Below, piece after piece: positions 43,321 to 52,790 of a DNA stretch of 60,614 nucleotides (its first letter is position 1; each line of letters begins with the position of its first letter). Origin of the DNA: Streptomyces viridochromogenes (GTDB lineage Bacteria; Actinomycetota; Actinomycetes; Streptomycetales; Streptomycetaceae). The notes under the pieces were generated by a model. The model saw nothing but the letters and a program-made list of their open reading frames with translations. It searched no databases and was not told the DNA's origin. The DNA lies in contig NZ_LGUR01000228.1 of NCBI RefSeq assembly GCF_001270495.1, forward strand, positions 1 through 60,614. The letters are read 5' to 3'. A program made the position numbers and the translations under genes.

Positions 43321-44304
43321 ATGACACAGACCAGAGCCGCAAGCCGTCGCATCGTCGTCCTCGCGACCCTTCTCGTCGCCCTGATCGCCGCTCTCCTCAC
43401 GCCGGGCCGGGCCACGGCCGCCTCGCTCCAGGAGGGGACCGGGTTCGGCTCCAACCCCGGTGCCCTGCGCATGTTCCGGTATGTCCCCGACGGGCTGCCC
43501 GCCGGCCGGCCCGTGGTCGTCGCGCTGCACGGATGCACCCAGAACGCCTCCGGATACGGCACCGGCAGCGGCTGGCTCCAGCTCGCCGACCGCTGGGGCT
43601 TCTCCGTCGTGCTGCCGCAGCAGCAGACCGCCAACAACGCCTCGTCCTGCTTCAACTGGTTCCAGAACGGCGACATCGCGCGCGGCCAGGGCGAGGCCGC
43701 GTCCGTCGCGCAGATGGTCGACCGGCAGCTCGCCGACACCTCCGGCGACGGGGCGCGGGTGTATGCCACCGGGCTGTCCGCCGGGGGCGCGATGACCGCC
43801 GTGCTGATGGCGGCGTACCCGGAGAGGTTCGCGTCGGGCGGGATCGTCGCCGGGCTGCCGTACGGGTGTGCACAGGCCGCCGGGTCGCCGTATGTGTGCA
43901 TGTACGTCGGAGCGACGCAGAGCGCGCAGCAGTGGGGGGAGCGGGTGCGTGCCGCCCGGCCCGGGTTCGCCGGGCCCTGGCCCACCCTCGTCGCCTTCCA
44001 GGGCACGGCCGACTACACCGTGAAGCCCGTCAACATGAGCGACCTGATGAAGCAGTGGACCGATGTGCACGGCGCCGACCAGGTCGCCGACGTCAGCGAC
44101 AGCGTCGCCGGGTATCCGCACGAGGTCTTCCGGGACGCGGGCGGGCGCGCGGTCGTGGAGACGTACAGCGTGACCGGGATGGGGCACGGGCAGCCCGTCG
44201 ATCCGGGGAGCGGGAGCGAGCAGTGCGGGAGTGCCGGGGCGTATGTCCTGGACGTGAACCTGTGTGCCGCGTATCGGATGGGGCGGGCCTGGGGGCTGGG
44301 CTGA
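43321..44304 (+). CDS. Secreted PHB depolymerase / feruloyl-esterase-like hydrolase
   Basis: The 327-residue exported alpha/beta hydrolase has a signal peptide (ending GRATAAS, about 35), the oxyanion-hole strand VVVALHGCTQNASGYG and the nucleophile Ser in ATGLSAGGAMT (about residue 158). The Asp lies in FQGTADYTV and His in GMGHGQPVD near the end. This is the esterase family LpqC/PhaZ (type I polyhydroxybutyrate depolymerases and acetylxylan or feruloyl esterases). Several Cys could form disulfides. It probably hydrolyses a polymeric ester outside the cell. Confidence 0.9.
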   Translation: MTQTRAASRRIVVLATLLVALIAALLTPGRATAASLQEGTGFGSNPGALRMFRYVPDGLPAGRPVVVALHGCTQNASGYGTGSGWLQLADRWGFSVVLPQQQTANNASSCFNWFQNGDIARGQGEAASVAQMVDRQLADTSGDGARVYATGLSAGGAMTAVLMAAYPERFASGGIVAGLPYGCAQAAGSPYVCMYVGATQSAQQWGERVRAARPGFAGPWPTLVAFQGTADYTVKPVNMSDLMKQWTDVHGADQVADVSDSVAGYPHEVFRDAGGRAVVETYSVTGMGHGQPVDPGSGSEQCGSAGAYVLDVNLCAAYRMGRAWGLG

Positions 44305-44377
44305 GCCGGGCTGCGGGACGGGAGGTGCCCGGAGGTGCTCTGTCGCCGCGGGCGGTTGTCCGGGATGCTGCTGAAGC

Positions 44378-45970
44378 ATGAGCGGACCCGTGAGAGTTTC
44401 CGGGAGAGGCTTCAACTCCCGTAGAAGAACGTGGATATGGCCCGTCGCCGTGGCGCTCGTCGCCGCTGTCCTGGGGCCCGGCGCGCAGGCCGGTGCGGAC
44501 TCCGGCCGTACCGGCCTGCCGGAGGCCGTCGACACCGTCCTGGGCGATGCGCGGATGGAGGGCGGGGTGGCGAGCGTCGTGGTCGCGGACGCCGGCACCG
44601 GTGAGCTCCTCTATCAGCGTCTTCCCTCCACCCGGCTGATGCCCGCCTCCAACGCCAAGCTCGCCACCTCGGCCGCGGCCATGGAGATCCTCGGGCCGGA
44701 GTACCGGTTCACCACCGACGTCCTGGCCACCGGGCGACGGCAAGGCTCCGTGCTGCGCGGCGACCTGTACCTGCGCGGCACCGGGGACCCGACCCTGCTC
44801 GCCGAGGACTACGACGCACTGGCCGCGCGCCTGGCGGCGGCGGGCGTGAGGCGGGTGGACGGGCGGCTGATCGCCGACGACACCCGCTTCGACAGCGTGC
44901 GGCTCGGGCGCTCCTGGGCCGCCGACGACGAGTCCTCCTACTACTCCGCGCAGATCAGCGCGTTGAGCGTGGCGCCGGACACCGACTACGACACGGGGAC
45001 CGTGATCGTCACGGTCGCGGCGGGGGAGGAGGCCGGAGACGAGCCGGTCGTGTCCGTCACCCCCGACACCGACTACGTCGAGGTCGACGTACGGGCCACG
45101 ACCGTCGCCGCCGGCGGGGCGAACGACCTCACCGTCGAGCGGGCGCACGGCACGAACACCGTGGTGGTCAGCGGCACGACCCCGGTCGGCGGAGCCGGTG
45201 CCAAGGAGTGGGTCACCGTGTGGGAGCCCACCGGATACGCCGCCGCCGTCTTCCGGGACGCGCTCGCGGAGCACGGGGTCAGGGTGAGCGGCCCCACGCG
45301 GCTCGGGCGTCAGACACCCGCTGCGGCCGTGGAGCTGGTCTCCCATCGGTCCATGCCGCTGAAGGAACTACTCGTCCCGTTCATGAAACTCTCCAACAAC
45401 ATGCACGCCGAGATCCTCACCAAGGCCATGGGCCACGAGGTCTCCCGGCAGGGGAGCTGGGGCGCCGGGCTGGCCGCGATCAACGGCTACCTCAAGGGTG
45501 TGGGCGTCGACGCCGGGAAGGTGCGGCAGGTGGACGGTTCCGGGCTGTCGCGGATGAACAACTTCTCCGCCGGCCAGCTCGTCGACCTGCTCCTCGCCGT
45601 GCGCGCCGAGCCCTGGTACGCCGACTGGTACCGCTCGCTGCCCGTCGCCTGCGCCCCCGGCCGGTTCGTCGGGGGCACCCTGCGCACACGGATGTGCGGA
45701 ACGCCCGCCGCGCTCAACGCCCGTGCCAAGACAGGGTCGTTGACGGGGGCGTCGGCTCTCTCCGGGTACGTCACCACCGCCGACGGACGGGAACTCGCCT
45801 ACGGCATCGTCCTCAACAACTATCTGGCCTCGTCCGTGAAGGCGCTGGAGGATGCCATCGTGGTGACGCTGGCCAGGTCGACCGCCGAGGCCGCGGCGCC
45901 CGCCGCCACGCTCAGGGGCGGCGCGAACGCCGACGTCGAGTGCGCGTGGCGCAAGCCGCTTCCGTGCTGA
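44378..45970 (+). CDS. dacB: D-alanyl-D-alanine carboxypeptidase/endopeptidase (PBP4, S13)
   Basis: The 530-residue peptidoglycan-trimming enzyme has an N-terminal signal or anchor helix (WPVAVALVAAVLGPGAQA). It has the SxxK motif at Ser91-Asn-Ala-Lys94, SNN in FMKLSNNMHAE and KTG in RAKTGSLTG. A large insert typical of class C PBPs lies between the first two motifs. ATG at 44378. The symbol is given by family, not by experimental match. Confidence 0.92.
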   Translation: MSGPVRVSGRGFNSRRRTWIWPVAVALVAAVLGPGAQAGADSGRTGLPEAVDTVLGDARMEGGVASVVVADAGTGELLYQRLPSTRLMPASNAKLATSAAAMEILGPEYRFTTDVLATGRRQGSVLRGDLYLRGTGDPTLLAEDYDALAARLAAAGVRRVDGRLIADDTRFDSVRLGRSWAADDESSYYSAQISALSVAPDTDYDTGTVIVTVAAGEEAGDEPVVSVTPDTDYVEVDVRATTVAAGGANDLTVERAHGTNTVVVSGTTPVGGAGAKEWVTVWEPTGYAAAVFRDALAEHGVRVSGPTRLGRQTPAAAVELVSHRSMPLKELLVPFMKLSNNMHAEILTKAMGHEVSRQGSWGAGLAAINGYLKGVGVDAGKVRQVDGSGLSRMNNFSAGQLVDLLLAVRAEPWYADWYRSLPVACAPGRFVGGTLRTRMCGTPAALNARAKTGSLTGASALSGYVTTADGRELAYGIVLNNYLASSVKALEDAIVVTLARSTAEAAAPAATLRGGANADVECAWRKPLPC

Positions 45971-46016
45971 GACGCGGGGCCGACACGTAGGGCCGCCGTG
46001 CGGCTGTGGCGTGGCG

Positions 46017-46862
46017 TTACGCGAAGGCATGGGCGTTGCGCCGCGCCCACCCGGCGAAGGAGCCGGCCGGGCGGCCGAGGACCCTTTCGATGTCGGGGCT
46101 GACCCGCTGTTCGGCGGGGAGCGGCTCGCCCAGGATGCCGAGCGTGCCCTCGATCACGGGCTCGGGCATGAACCGCGCCATGTGCTCGCGGGCCTGCTCA
46201 CGGGTCAGCTCCACGAAGCCCACCTGCTCGCCGAGCGCCTCGGAGAGTGCCGCGGCCTGCTCGCGCGGGGTGACGGGGGCCGGCCCGGTCAGCTCGTACG
46301 TCTGCCCAAAGTGGCCCTCGTCGCGCAGGGCCACGGCGGCGACCGCGGCGATGTCCGCCGGGTCCACGACCGGCAGCGCCACGTCGGCGAACGGGGCGCT
46401 CACGGCGCGCCGCGTGCGGACGCTCTCGCTCCAGGCGTAGGCGTTGGAGGCGAAGCCGCCCGGGCGAAGGATCGTCCAGCCGAGGCCCGAGGAGCGTACG
46501 GCCTCCTCGAACTCCCGCAGGCGGCCGTGCGAAAGGGCGTCCGGGCGGGTGCCGTTGATCTGCGAGGAGAGCAGGACGACGCGCCGCACGCCGGCTTCCC
46601 TGGCGGCGGCCAGCACCTCTACGGCGGGTGCGCCGCCGCCGAGCAGCTCGCCGGCCAGCAGGAGGAACAGGGCGTCCGCGCCGTCCAGGGCGGGGCCCAG
46701 GGTGGCGGGATCGGCGAGGTCGGCGCGGACATGCCGCGCTCCCTCCGGGAGTTCGTGGGGGAGGGGACTGCGGGAGACGGCCGTCACCTTCTCGCCGGCG
46801 ATGGCGAGCGCCTCGACGAGCGGACGGCCGACGTTTCCGGAGGCTCCGGTCACAGCGATCAC
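46017..46862 (-). CDS. NmrA-like NAD(P)-binding protein
   Basis: The 281-residue atypical short-chain dehydrogenase has a Rossmann start (IAVTGASGNVGRPLVEAL) and LLSSQ and WTILRPGGFASN, as in NmrA/quinone-oxidoreductase-like proteins. The Tyr/Lys pair is not obvious, so a redox-sensing or NAD(P)H-binding role is as likely as catalysis. GTG at 46862 follows GGGAGT. It is divergent from an HxlR regulator, a pairing common for quinone or electrophile responses. Confidence 0.85.
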   Translation of the reverse strand: MIAVTGASGNVGRPLVEALAIAGEKVTAVSRSPLPHELPEGARHVRADLADPATLGPALDGADALFLLLAGELLGGGAPAVEVLAAAREAGVRRVVLLSSQINGTRPDALSHGRLREFEEAVRSSGLGWTILRPGGFASNAYAWSESVRTRRAVSAPFADVALPVVDPADIAAVAAVALRDEGHFGQTYELTGPAPVTPREQAAALSEALGEQVGFVELTREQAREHMARFMPEPVIEGTLGILGEPLPAEQRVSPDIERVLGRPAGSFAGWARRNAHAFA

Positions 46863-46927
46863 GATGACTCCCAAAGTCGTTGACACAGGGCGGAGTTGGG
46901 CGATGTCGGCGACGCTAGCATCCTCGG

Positions 46928-46942
46928 TATAGTAGGTACCTA
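46928..46942 (+). promoter_or_regulatory. -10 and operator candidate of the hxlR-like gene
   Basis: TATAGT (46928-46933) is a good -10 for the rightward gene. It runs into the perfect palindrome TAGGTACCTA (46933-46942), well placed for autorepression. Confidence 0.5.
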
Positions 46943-46971
46943 GAGGAAAGTGACTTCCCTGGAGGGACCGA

Positions 46972-47397
46972 ATGGGCGGCGCGAGTACCGGCGTCATGGG
47001 CAGCGTCACCACGCAGGGCGGACAGGTCGACGCGGAGCGGGCGTGCCCGGTCTCCCCGGTCGTCGACCTCGTCTTCAGCCGCTGGACGACGCCGATCCTG
47101 TGGACGCTGAACGAGTTCGGCCGGCAGCGTTTCGTCGAACTCCAGCGCAACGTCGGCACCATCACGCCGAAGGTCCTGACCCAGCGGCTGCGCCAGATGG
47201 AGCGCGACGGCCTGGTCGTGCGCACCTACCACCCCGAGGTGCCGCCCCGCGTCGAGTACGAGATCAGCGCCCTCGGCCGCAGCCTGGCCCCGATCTTCGC
47301 CCACCTCGCCGACTGGTCCGTGGAGAACCTGCCGAAGGTCGAGGAGGCCAGGCGGGAGTTCGACGCGGCGGACGATCGGACGTCCTTGCCGCGGTGA
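46972..47397 (+). CDS. HxlR-family transcriptional regulator
   Basis: The 141-residue winged-helix regulator has Cys in ERACPVSPV near the N-terminus, the position of the redox cysteine in several family members. Then come the HxlR core (FSRWTTPILWTLNEFGRQRFVELQR, LTQRLRQMERDGLVVR) and the wing (PRVEYEISALG). ATG at 46972 follows CTGGAGGGACC. It is divergent from the NmrA-like gene and likely controls it in response to reactive electrophiles or quinones. Confidence 0.9.
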   Translation: MGGASTGVMGSVTTQGGQVDAERACPVSPVVDLVFSRWTTPILWTLNEFGRQRFVELQRNVGTITPKVLTQRLRQMERDGLVVRTYHPEVPPRVEYEISALGRSLAPIFAHLADWSVENLPKVEEARREFDAADDRTSLPR

Positions 47398-47481
47398 CGT
47401 ACTGCGGGCCGGGGCGGGCGGCCTCTCGTAGCTGTCCGTTGTCGCACGACAGCGCGCCGTAGCCGCTGGTCTTGCCCCCGT

Positions 47482-47539
47482 GACGCACCCGACGGGTGCG
47501 TCCTCCCTTCACTCCGGGCCCCGTCCCCTCGGGGCCCGG
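47482..47539 (+). terminator. Two tandem hairpins after the hxlR-like gene
   Basis: GACGCACCC/GGGTGCGTC (47482-47490 and 47494-47502) is followed by CCGGGCCCC/GGGGCCCGG (47514-47522 and 47531-47539). No T-run follows. They may end the hxlR transcript or attenuate a transcript into the small ORF at 47603. Confidence 0.5.
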
Positions 47540-47602
47540 CCCGACGAGAGCGGTCCCGGGACCGTGACTGACCGCCTCACGTCGAAGGGAGGACGCCCCA
47601 GC

Positions 47603-47716
47603 ATGGGCGGTCACGAGGAGCAGAAACCGACTCTCGTCATGCGGCTGATCCGGCTCTTGCCGGAACGAGCGGCGCGGCACGCGAGGAGGTGGCTGCTCTG
47701 GTGGCTCACCAGGTAG
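47603..47716 (+). CDS. Small basic ORF, 37 residues
   Basis: ATG at 47603 follows AAGGGAGGA at a workable spacing. The product is basic and amphipathic, with RLIRLLPERAARHARR and a Trp-rich end (WLLWWLTR). No family is known to me. It could be a membrane-active small peptide or a chance frame. The Shine-Dalgarno and amphipathic character argue for it; the short length argues against it. Confidence 0.35.
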   Translation: MGGHEEQKPTLVMRLIRLLPERAARHARRWLLWWLTR

Positions 47717-47917
47717 CCGGATATCCCCACACGGCCTGGGGACATCCGACAGGCTCCCAGTGAGCCGGGCCCTGCTCGGAGTTAGCCGCTCCGGGTGGGG
47801 CCCACCTGCTCTGGTGGGGGCATCCGCCTGAGTACAGCTTCAGGTCCCGGACGGCGCCCTCTCCGCGTCCAAGTACAGCACACAGGCCCCCCACCCGGCA
47901 CCACGATCAGCGACAGT

Positions 47918-48928
47918 TCACGCGACCGCCCGCTGTGCCGTGCTCCCCCGTTCCGTCATCCTCGGCGACAGCGACGTCGCCTCCGGTACGGGCTTTCCGT
48001 CCAGCTTCCTCATCAGCAGCTCCACCGCCCGCGCCCCCACCTCGTCGGCGGGCAACGCGATCGACGTCACCGGCACCCGCAGCGACGCGGCGAGCTCGTC
48101 CGGACAGATCGCGGTGACCGACAGGTCGGCCGGCACCCGCAGCCCCAGCTCCTCGAACGCGTCGATCAGCGGCTCCAGGGCCGCCTCGTTGTGGACGACG
48201 ACGCCGGTCAACGCGGGCTGCTCCCGCAGCAGTTGTGCGGCGACCGCGCGTGCCGCCGCGGGCGTGGGCTCGCACGGGTGGACGGCGGAGGTGAGCCGTC
48301 CCCGGTCGGCGGCGGCCGTGAAGCCCTGCACCACCCGCTGGGCGAACGCCGTCCCCCGTACGTACACCTCCGGCGGCGACCCCACCAGCGCCACCACCCG
48401 GTGGCCGAGCCGCGCCAGATGCTCCACGCACGCCTCACCCGCCGCCTTGAAATCAAGGTCGATGCAGGTCAGGCCCTTCGAATCGGCCGGGAAGCCGATC
48501 ATCACCGACGGCCGGTCCAGGCCGCGTAACAGTGCCAGGCGCGGATCGTCCAGCTGCACGTCCATGACGATCAGCCCGTCCACCAACGCCATGTCCACGA
48601 CCCGCCGCAGCCCCTCCTCGCCCTCCTCCTGGGTCAGCAGCAGCACGTCATGGTCGTAGCGCCGGGCCGTCGTCACCGCCGACACCGCGAACCGCATCAC
48701 CACCGGCACGTTGATGCCCGCCCGCAGCGGCACCACCATCGCCAGCACCTTCGACCTGCCGCCGGCCAGGGCGCGGGCGCCGGCGTGCGGGCGGTAGCCC
48801 AGCCGACGGACGGCCTCCTCGACGCGGCGCCGGGTCTCCGCGGAGATCGGGCGCTTGCCGCTCAGCGCGTACGACACGGTGCTGGGGGAGACACCGGCGT
48901 GCCGCGCCACATCCGTGATCTTCACCAT
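47918..48928 (-). CDS. LacI-family transcriptional regulator
   Basis: The 336-residue repressor has an N-terminal LacI helix-turn-helix and hinge (ITDVARHAGVSPSTVSYALSGKR, ARALAGGRSKV). A periplasmic-binding-protein-like effector domain follows (VDGLIVMDVQLDD, FPADSKGLTCIDLDFKAAGE, LGLRVPADLSVTAI). Its start overlaps the stop of the alpha-xylosidase gene by one base (TGATG), so it is the second gene of that operon. A perfect palindrome upstream of the operon is its likely site. The effector is probably a xyloside or related sugar. Confidence 0.93.
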   Translation of the reverse strand: MVKITDVARHAGVSPSTVSYALSGKRPISAETRRRVEEAVRRLGYRPHAGARALAGGRSKVLAMVVPLRAGINVPVVMRFAVSAVTTARRYDHDVLLLTQEEGEEGLRRVVDMALVDGLIVMDVQLDDPRLALLRGLDRPSVMIGFPADSKGLTCIDLDFKAAGEACVEHLARLGHRVVALVGSPPEVYVRGTAFAQRVVQGFTAAADRGRLTSAVHPCEPTPAAARAVAAQLLREQPALTGVVVHNEAALEPLIDAFEELGLRVPADLSVTAICPDELAASLRVPVTSIALPADEVGARAVELLMRKLDGKPVPEATSLSPRMTERGSTAQRAVA

Positions 48929-51180
48929 CAGCCCAGCTCCAGGGAGAGAAACCCGGTCCCCGCCTGCGCCCGGGCCTCCCGCCCGCCCGCAGCCAGCCCC
49001 CAGGGCGCGGCCGGGTCACCGCAGGACGCCCGCAGCGTGTCCCCTTCCCGTGCGACCGTGAAGACCACGTCCCCGACCCGCACCGTCCGCCGCTCGCCCC
49101 GCTCCAAGCCGTACGCCCGTAGTGTCACCCCGTCGGCATGGTCGTAGTCGGGCCGGTCGTCCACCGCGCCCACCGGGATCACCGCACCCGGCCGGACCAG
49201 CAGCGGCACGCTGGTGAAGTCGTGCTGCTCGCGCACCCAGCGCGGGCCGGTCACCGTCCGCCCGCCGAGGAAGTGGGTCCAGGTGCCCTCGGGGACGTAG
49301 TAGGTCACCTCCCCCTCGTCGCTGAAGACGGGGGCCACCAGCAGGTCGGGGCCGAGCATGTACTGCCGCTCCAGATGCGCGCAGCCGGGGTCGTCCGGGA
49401 ACTCCAGCACCATCGCCCGCATCATCGGCACGCCCTCGGTGTGGGCGGTGCGGGCGGCCTCGTAGAGGTAGGGCATCAGGCGCAGCTTGAGGTGCGTGAA
49501 CTGGCGGGCCACGTCCACCGACTCCTCGTCGAACAGCCACGGCACCCGGTACGACGACGACCCGTGCAGCCTGCTGTGCGAGGACAGCAGGCCGAACGCC
49601 AGCCAGCGCTTGAACAGCGCGGGCGTCGGCGTGCCCTCGAAGCCGCCGATGTCATGGCTCCAGTAGCCGAAGCCGGACAGTCCGAGCGAGAGACCACCGC
49701 GCAGCGACTCCGCCATCGACTCGTACGTGGCCTCGCAGTCGCCGCCCCAGTGCACCGGGAACTTCTGGCTGCCGGCCGTCGCCGAGCGCGCGAAGAGCAC
49801 CGCCTCCTCCTCGCCCCGGTGCTTGCGCAGCACGTCGAAGACGGTGCGGTTGTAGAGGTACGTGTAGTAGTTGTGCATCCGCTCCGGGTCGGAGCCGTCG
49901 GACCACGCCACGTCGAGCGGCACCCGCTCGCCGAAGTCGGTCTTGAAGCAGTCGACGCCCTGCGCGAGCAGCGCCTCCAGCTTGGCGGCGTACCAGTCGC
50001 GGGCGGCGGGGAGGGTGAAGTCGACCAGCGCCATGCCCGGCTGCCACAGATCCCACTGCCAGATGCTCCCGTCCGGCCGCTTCAGCAGGTACCCCAGCGC
50101 CTTGCCCTCCGCGAACAGCGGGGAGCGCTGCGCGATGTACGGGTTGATCCAGACGCAGATCCGCAGGTCCTTCGCCTTCAGCCGGGCCAGCATCCCCTCC
50201 GGGTCCGGGAAGACGCGCGGGTCCCACTGGAAGTCGCACCAGTTGAACTCGCGCATCCAGAAGCAGTCGAAGTGGAAGACGGACAGCGGCAGTTCGCGCT
50301 CGCGCATACCGTCCACGAACGACGTCACGGTCTCCTCGTCGTACGACGTCGTGAAGGACGTCGACAGCCACAGGCCGAAGGACCACGCGGGCGGGAGGGC
50401 GGGGCGGCCGGTCAGGGCCGTGTACTTGCGGAGGATGTCCTTCGGGGTCGGGCCGTAGATGACGTAGTACGTCAACTCCTGTGTCTCCGCGCTGAACTGC
50501 ACCCGGGACACGACCTCCGAGGCCACCTCGAAGGAGACCTTGCCCGGGGTGTCGACGAAGACGCCGTAGCCCGCGTCGGTCAGGAAGAACGGCACGTTCT
50601 TGTACGCCTGCTCGCTGCACGTGCCGCCGTCGGCCTGCCAGATGTCGACGACCTGCCCGTTCTTCACCAGCGGGCCGAAGCGCTCGCCGAGGCCGTAGAC
50701 GGACGTACCGACACCGAGGCGCAGCTGCTCGCGCAGATAGTGCGCCCCGCTCGCGTCCCGCATGATGCCCATGCTCTTGGGGCCGCTGGAGGTGAGGGTG
50801 CGGCCGCCGGCCAGGAAGTCGACCTGCCAGGAGCCGGCGCGGGCGACGCGGACCGAGAGCGCGCCGGAGGTGAGGGTCGCGTGCTCGTCGTCGTACGAGA
50901 TCTGCGCGGCGGGCTCCGCCGACTCGGTGAGTTCGAACTCGGGGCCGCGGGGCTGCTCGCCGCTGAAGTGCGTCAGGGTCAGTCCGATGACGTCGGGCAT
51001 CGGCGTGTGGGCGTTGATCGTCATGACGGGTCCCGTCATCAGGTCGCCGCGCGTGCGGATGGGCCGGGTCGGCGCGTGGATCTCCAGTGCGCCGTCCGAC
51101 TCGGTGACGTCGAGGACTGCGGCGGGGTGGGCCGCGGTGACGCCTTCGCGCAGCAGCCAGTAGCCGTCGGTGAACTTCAT
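48928..51180 (-). CDS. GH31 alpha-xylosidase (YicI-like)
   Basis: The 750-residue cytoplasmic glycosidase resembles E. coli YicI. It has nucleophile Asp415 in CFKTDFGE, acid/base Asp481 in HWGGDCEAT and the substrate-site motif FHFDCFWM (302-309). The latter has the Cys-Phe pair (306-307) that is linked with xylose specificity in YicI. No signal peptide is present, so it acts on imported isoprimeverose-type xylosides. The LacI regulator follows, overlapping by one base. Confidence 0.92.
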   Translation of the reverse strand: MKFTDGYWLLREGVTAAHPAAVLDVTESDGALEIHAPTRPIRTRGDLMTGPVMTINAHTPMPDVIGLTLTHFSGEQPRGPEFELTESAEPAAQISYDDEHATLTSGALSVRVARAGSWQVDFLAGGRTLTSSGPKSMGIMRDASGAHYLREQLRLGVGTSVYGLGERFGPLVKNGQVVDIWQADGGTCSEQAYKNVPFFLTDAGYGVFVDTPGKVSFEVASEVVSRVQFSAETQELTYYVIYGPTPKDILRKYTALTGRPALPPAWSFGLWLSTSFTTSYDEETVTSFVDGMRERELPLSVFHFDCFWMREFNWCDFQWDPRVFPDPEGMLARLKAKDLRICVWINPYIAQRSPLFAEGKALGYLLKRPDGSIWQWDLWQPGMALVDFTLPAARDWYAAKLEALLAQGVDCFKTDFGERVPLDVAWSDGSDPERMHNYYTYLYNRTVFDVLRKHRGEEEAVLFARSATAGSQKFPVHWGGDCEATYESMAESLRGGLSLGLSGFGYWSHDIGGFEGTPTPALFKRWLAFGLLSSHSRLHGSSSYRVPWLFDEESVDVARQFTHLKLRLMPYLYEAARTAHTEGVPMMRAMVLEFPDDPGCAHLERQYMLGPDLLVAPVFSDEGEVTYYVPEGTWTHFLGGRTVTGPRWVREQHDFTSVPLLVRPGAVIPVGAVDDRPDYDHADGVTLRAYGLERGERRTVRVGDVVFTVAREGDTLRASCGDPAAPWGLAAGGREARAQAGTGFLSLELG

Positions 51181-51209
51181 GTGGGGGTCCCTTACCGCGT
51201 CTGGTCCTG

Positions 51210-51247
51210 TCGAATCGTTTCGATCAACAACGTCGAAGCGCTTCGAC
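51210..51247. promoter_or_regulatory. LacI operator pair before the alpha-xylosidase operon
   Basis: A perfect 16-bp palindrome GTCGAAGCGCTTCGAC lies at 51232-51247. A near-palindrome TCGAATCGTTTCGA lies at 51210-51223, 22 bp away centre to centre, which is two helical turns. Both are CG-centred like LacI/CcpA-type sites and lie 30-67 bp before the ATG. Confidence 0.78.
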
Positions 51248-51318
51248 TGGCGAAGGTATGTGCGGCCTGAGGGTGAGTCAATGGGGCGGCGCGGGAATGG
51301 TTCCTGCCTCGCGCTCCT

Positions 51319-52689
51319 TCAGGGCGTTGCCGCGAGGGCGATGAGCAGTGCCGCCGCCGCTGCCGTGAGCGGTGTTCCGTAGGCGGCGGCCGGCGAAAGG
51401 TGCTCCACTACCCAGCCTCCGGCCGCGCTGCCGCACGCGATCCCGCCGAGCAGGGCGGTCACCGCGAGGGTCATGCCCTCGTTGAGGCGGCCGTCCGGGG
51501 TGCGCCGCTGCACCAGGGCCATGTTGGTGATCATGGTCGGGGCCGTGGCCATGCCGGCGACCAGCAGGGCGACGGCCAGCAGGGCGAGCGAGCCGGTGAG
51601 GGACGCGGCGAGCAGGGGCAGCGTCAGCAGCGCGGTCATCGCCGCTATGCACCAGGGGTAGCGGCGCTCGGCGGGGCCAAAGAGCCTGAGCCGGCCGTAC
51701 AGCAGGCCCGCCGCACAGGACCCGGCCGCCTGGAGCGCGAGCACCGCACCCGCCGCCGTACGGTGGCCCTGTGCGTCCGCGAACGCGAGGGTGACGACCT
51801 CCGTCGCCCCGAACACGGCGCCCATGGCGAGGCAGACGGCCAGCAGCGGGGGCATGCCGGGGGCGCGCAACGGCGACTTCACGGCCGTACGGTCGCGCAC
51901 ACCCGTGGGGTCCCGGGGCGGCGTCGGCGGCTCGGTCGACCGCTGCGCCGCGAAGGCCAGCACGCCCGCCACCAGGAGCACCACCCCGACCAGCGTCCCC
52001 GCCTCCGGGAACAACGTCCCGCACAGGAAGGCCGCCAGTGCCGGCCCCAGCATGAAGCACAGCTCGTCGGCCGCCTGCTCGAAGGAGTTCGCGGTGTGCA
52101 GGGACTCGGCGTCGCCCTTCAGCAGATGGGCCCAGCGGGCGCGGGACATGCCGCCGGTGTTGGGGGTGGTCGCGGTGGCGGCGTACGCGGCGAAGAGGGT
52201 CCAGGCCGGGGCGTCGTAGCGCACGCACAGCAGCAGCGCGAGGCTGCCCAGCGCCGCGGCGAGCGTGGCGGGTACGGCGACCCGGGCCTGTCCGTACCGG
52301 TCGACGAGCCGCGCGGTCCAGGGGGCGACCAGCGCGGTCGCCGCGAGGCCGGTCGCGGTGACGGCGCCGGCGAGGGCGTACGAGCCCCGGGTGCCGGCGA
52401 TCATCACGACCGCGCTCACGCTGAACATGCCCATGGGCAGGCGGGCCACCAGGTTCGCGAGAGTGAAGGCGCGCGTGCCGGGGTGGGCGAAGAGCCGCCG
52501 GTACGGGCCGGGCGGGCGGCTCCTCGTGCGGGCCCCGAAGTCGACGGCGACGAGGGTGTCGGCGGTGACGGTGAGCAGAGGGGCGTTCGGGGCGCCATGG
52601 GTGTTATGGGTGTTTGAGGCATTCAGGCTGTTCGGGGCGTTCGGGGTGTTCAGGGTGTTCGGTGCTTTCGTGGAAGGCGGTTGCGGCAT
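51319..52689 (-). CDS. MFS transporter
   Basis: The 456-residue protein has twelve predicted membrane segments from about residue 75 on. The family loop motif appears as DRYGQAR between helices 2 and 3, and SFEQAADELCFMLGPALAAFL lies in the centre. It resembles drug or sugar exporters of the YbcL/SotB-type group; the substrate is unknown. The first 38 residues are a low-complexity run of Asn, Thr, Pro and Ala and probably not structured. It is divergent from a LysR regulator with a 101-bp gap, so it is likely its target. Confidence 0.82.
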   Translation of the reverse strand: MPQPPSTKAPNTLNTPNAPNSLNASNTHNTHGAPNAPLLTVTADTLVAVDFGARTRSRPPGPYRRLFAHPGTRAFTLANLVARLPMGMFSVSAVVMIAGTRGSYALAGAVTATGLAATALVAPWTARLVDRYGQARVAVPATLAAALGSLALLLCVRYDAPAWTLFAAYAATATTPNTGGMSRARWAHLLKGDAESLHTANSFEQAADELCFMLGPALAAFLCGTLFPEAGTLVGVVLLVAGVLAFAAQRSTEPPTPPRDPTGVRDRTAVKSPLRAPGMPPLLAVCLAMGAVFGATEVVTLAFADAQGHRTAAGAVLALQAAGSCAAGLLYGRLRLFGPAERRYPWCIAAMTALLTLPLLAASLTGSLALLAVALLVAGMATAPTMITNMALVQRRTPDGRLNEGMTLAVTALLGGIACGSAAGGWVVEHLSPAAAYGTPLTAAAAALLIALAATP

Positions 52690-52790
52690 GGATCCACCGT
52701 CGCCCGGAGTGGATCACGGGGTCCAACACCTGCTCGGCGCGGATTCACGCATCTGTGTTGTAAGGCGTGGCTGAGTTGTAGGTTCCCCAC

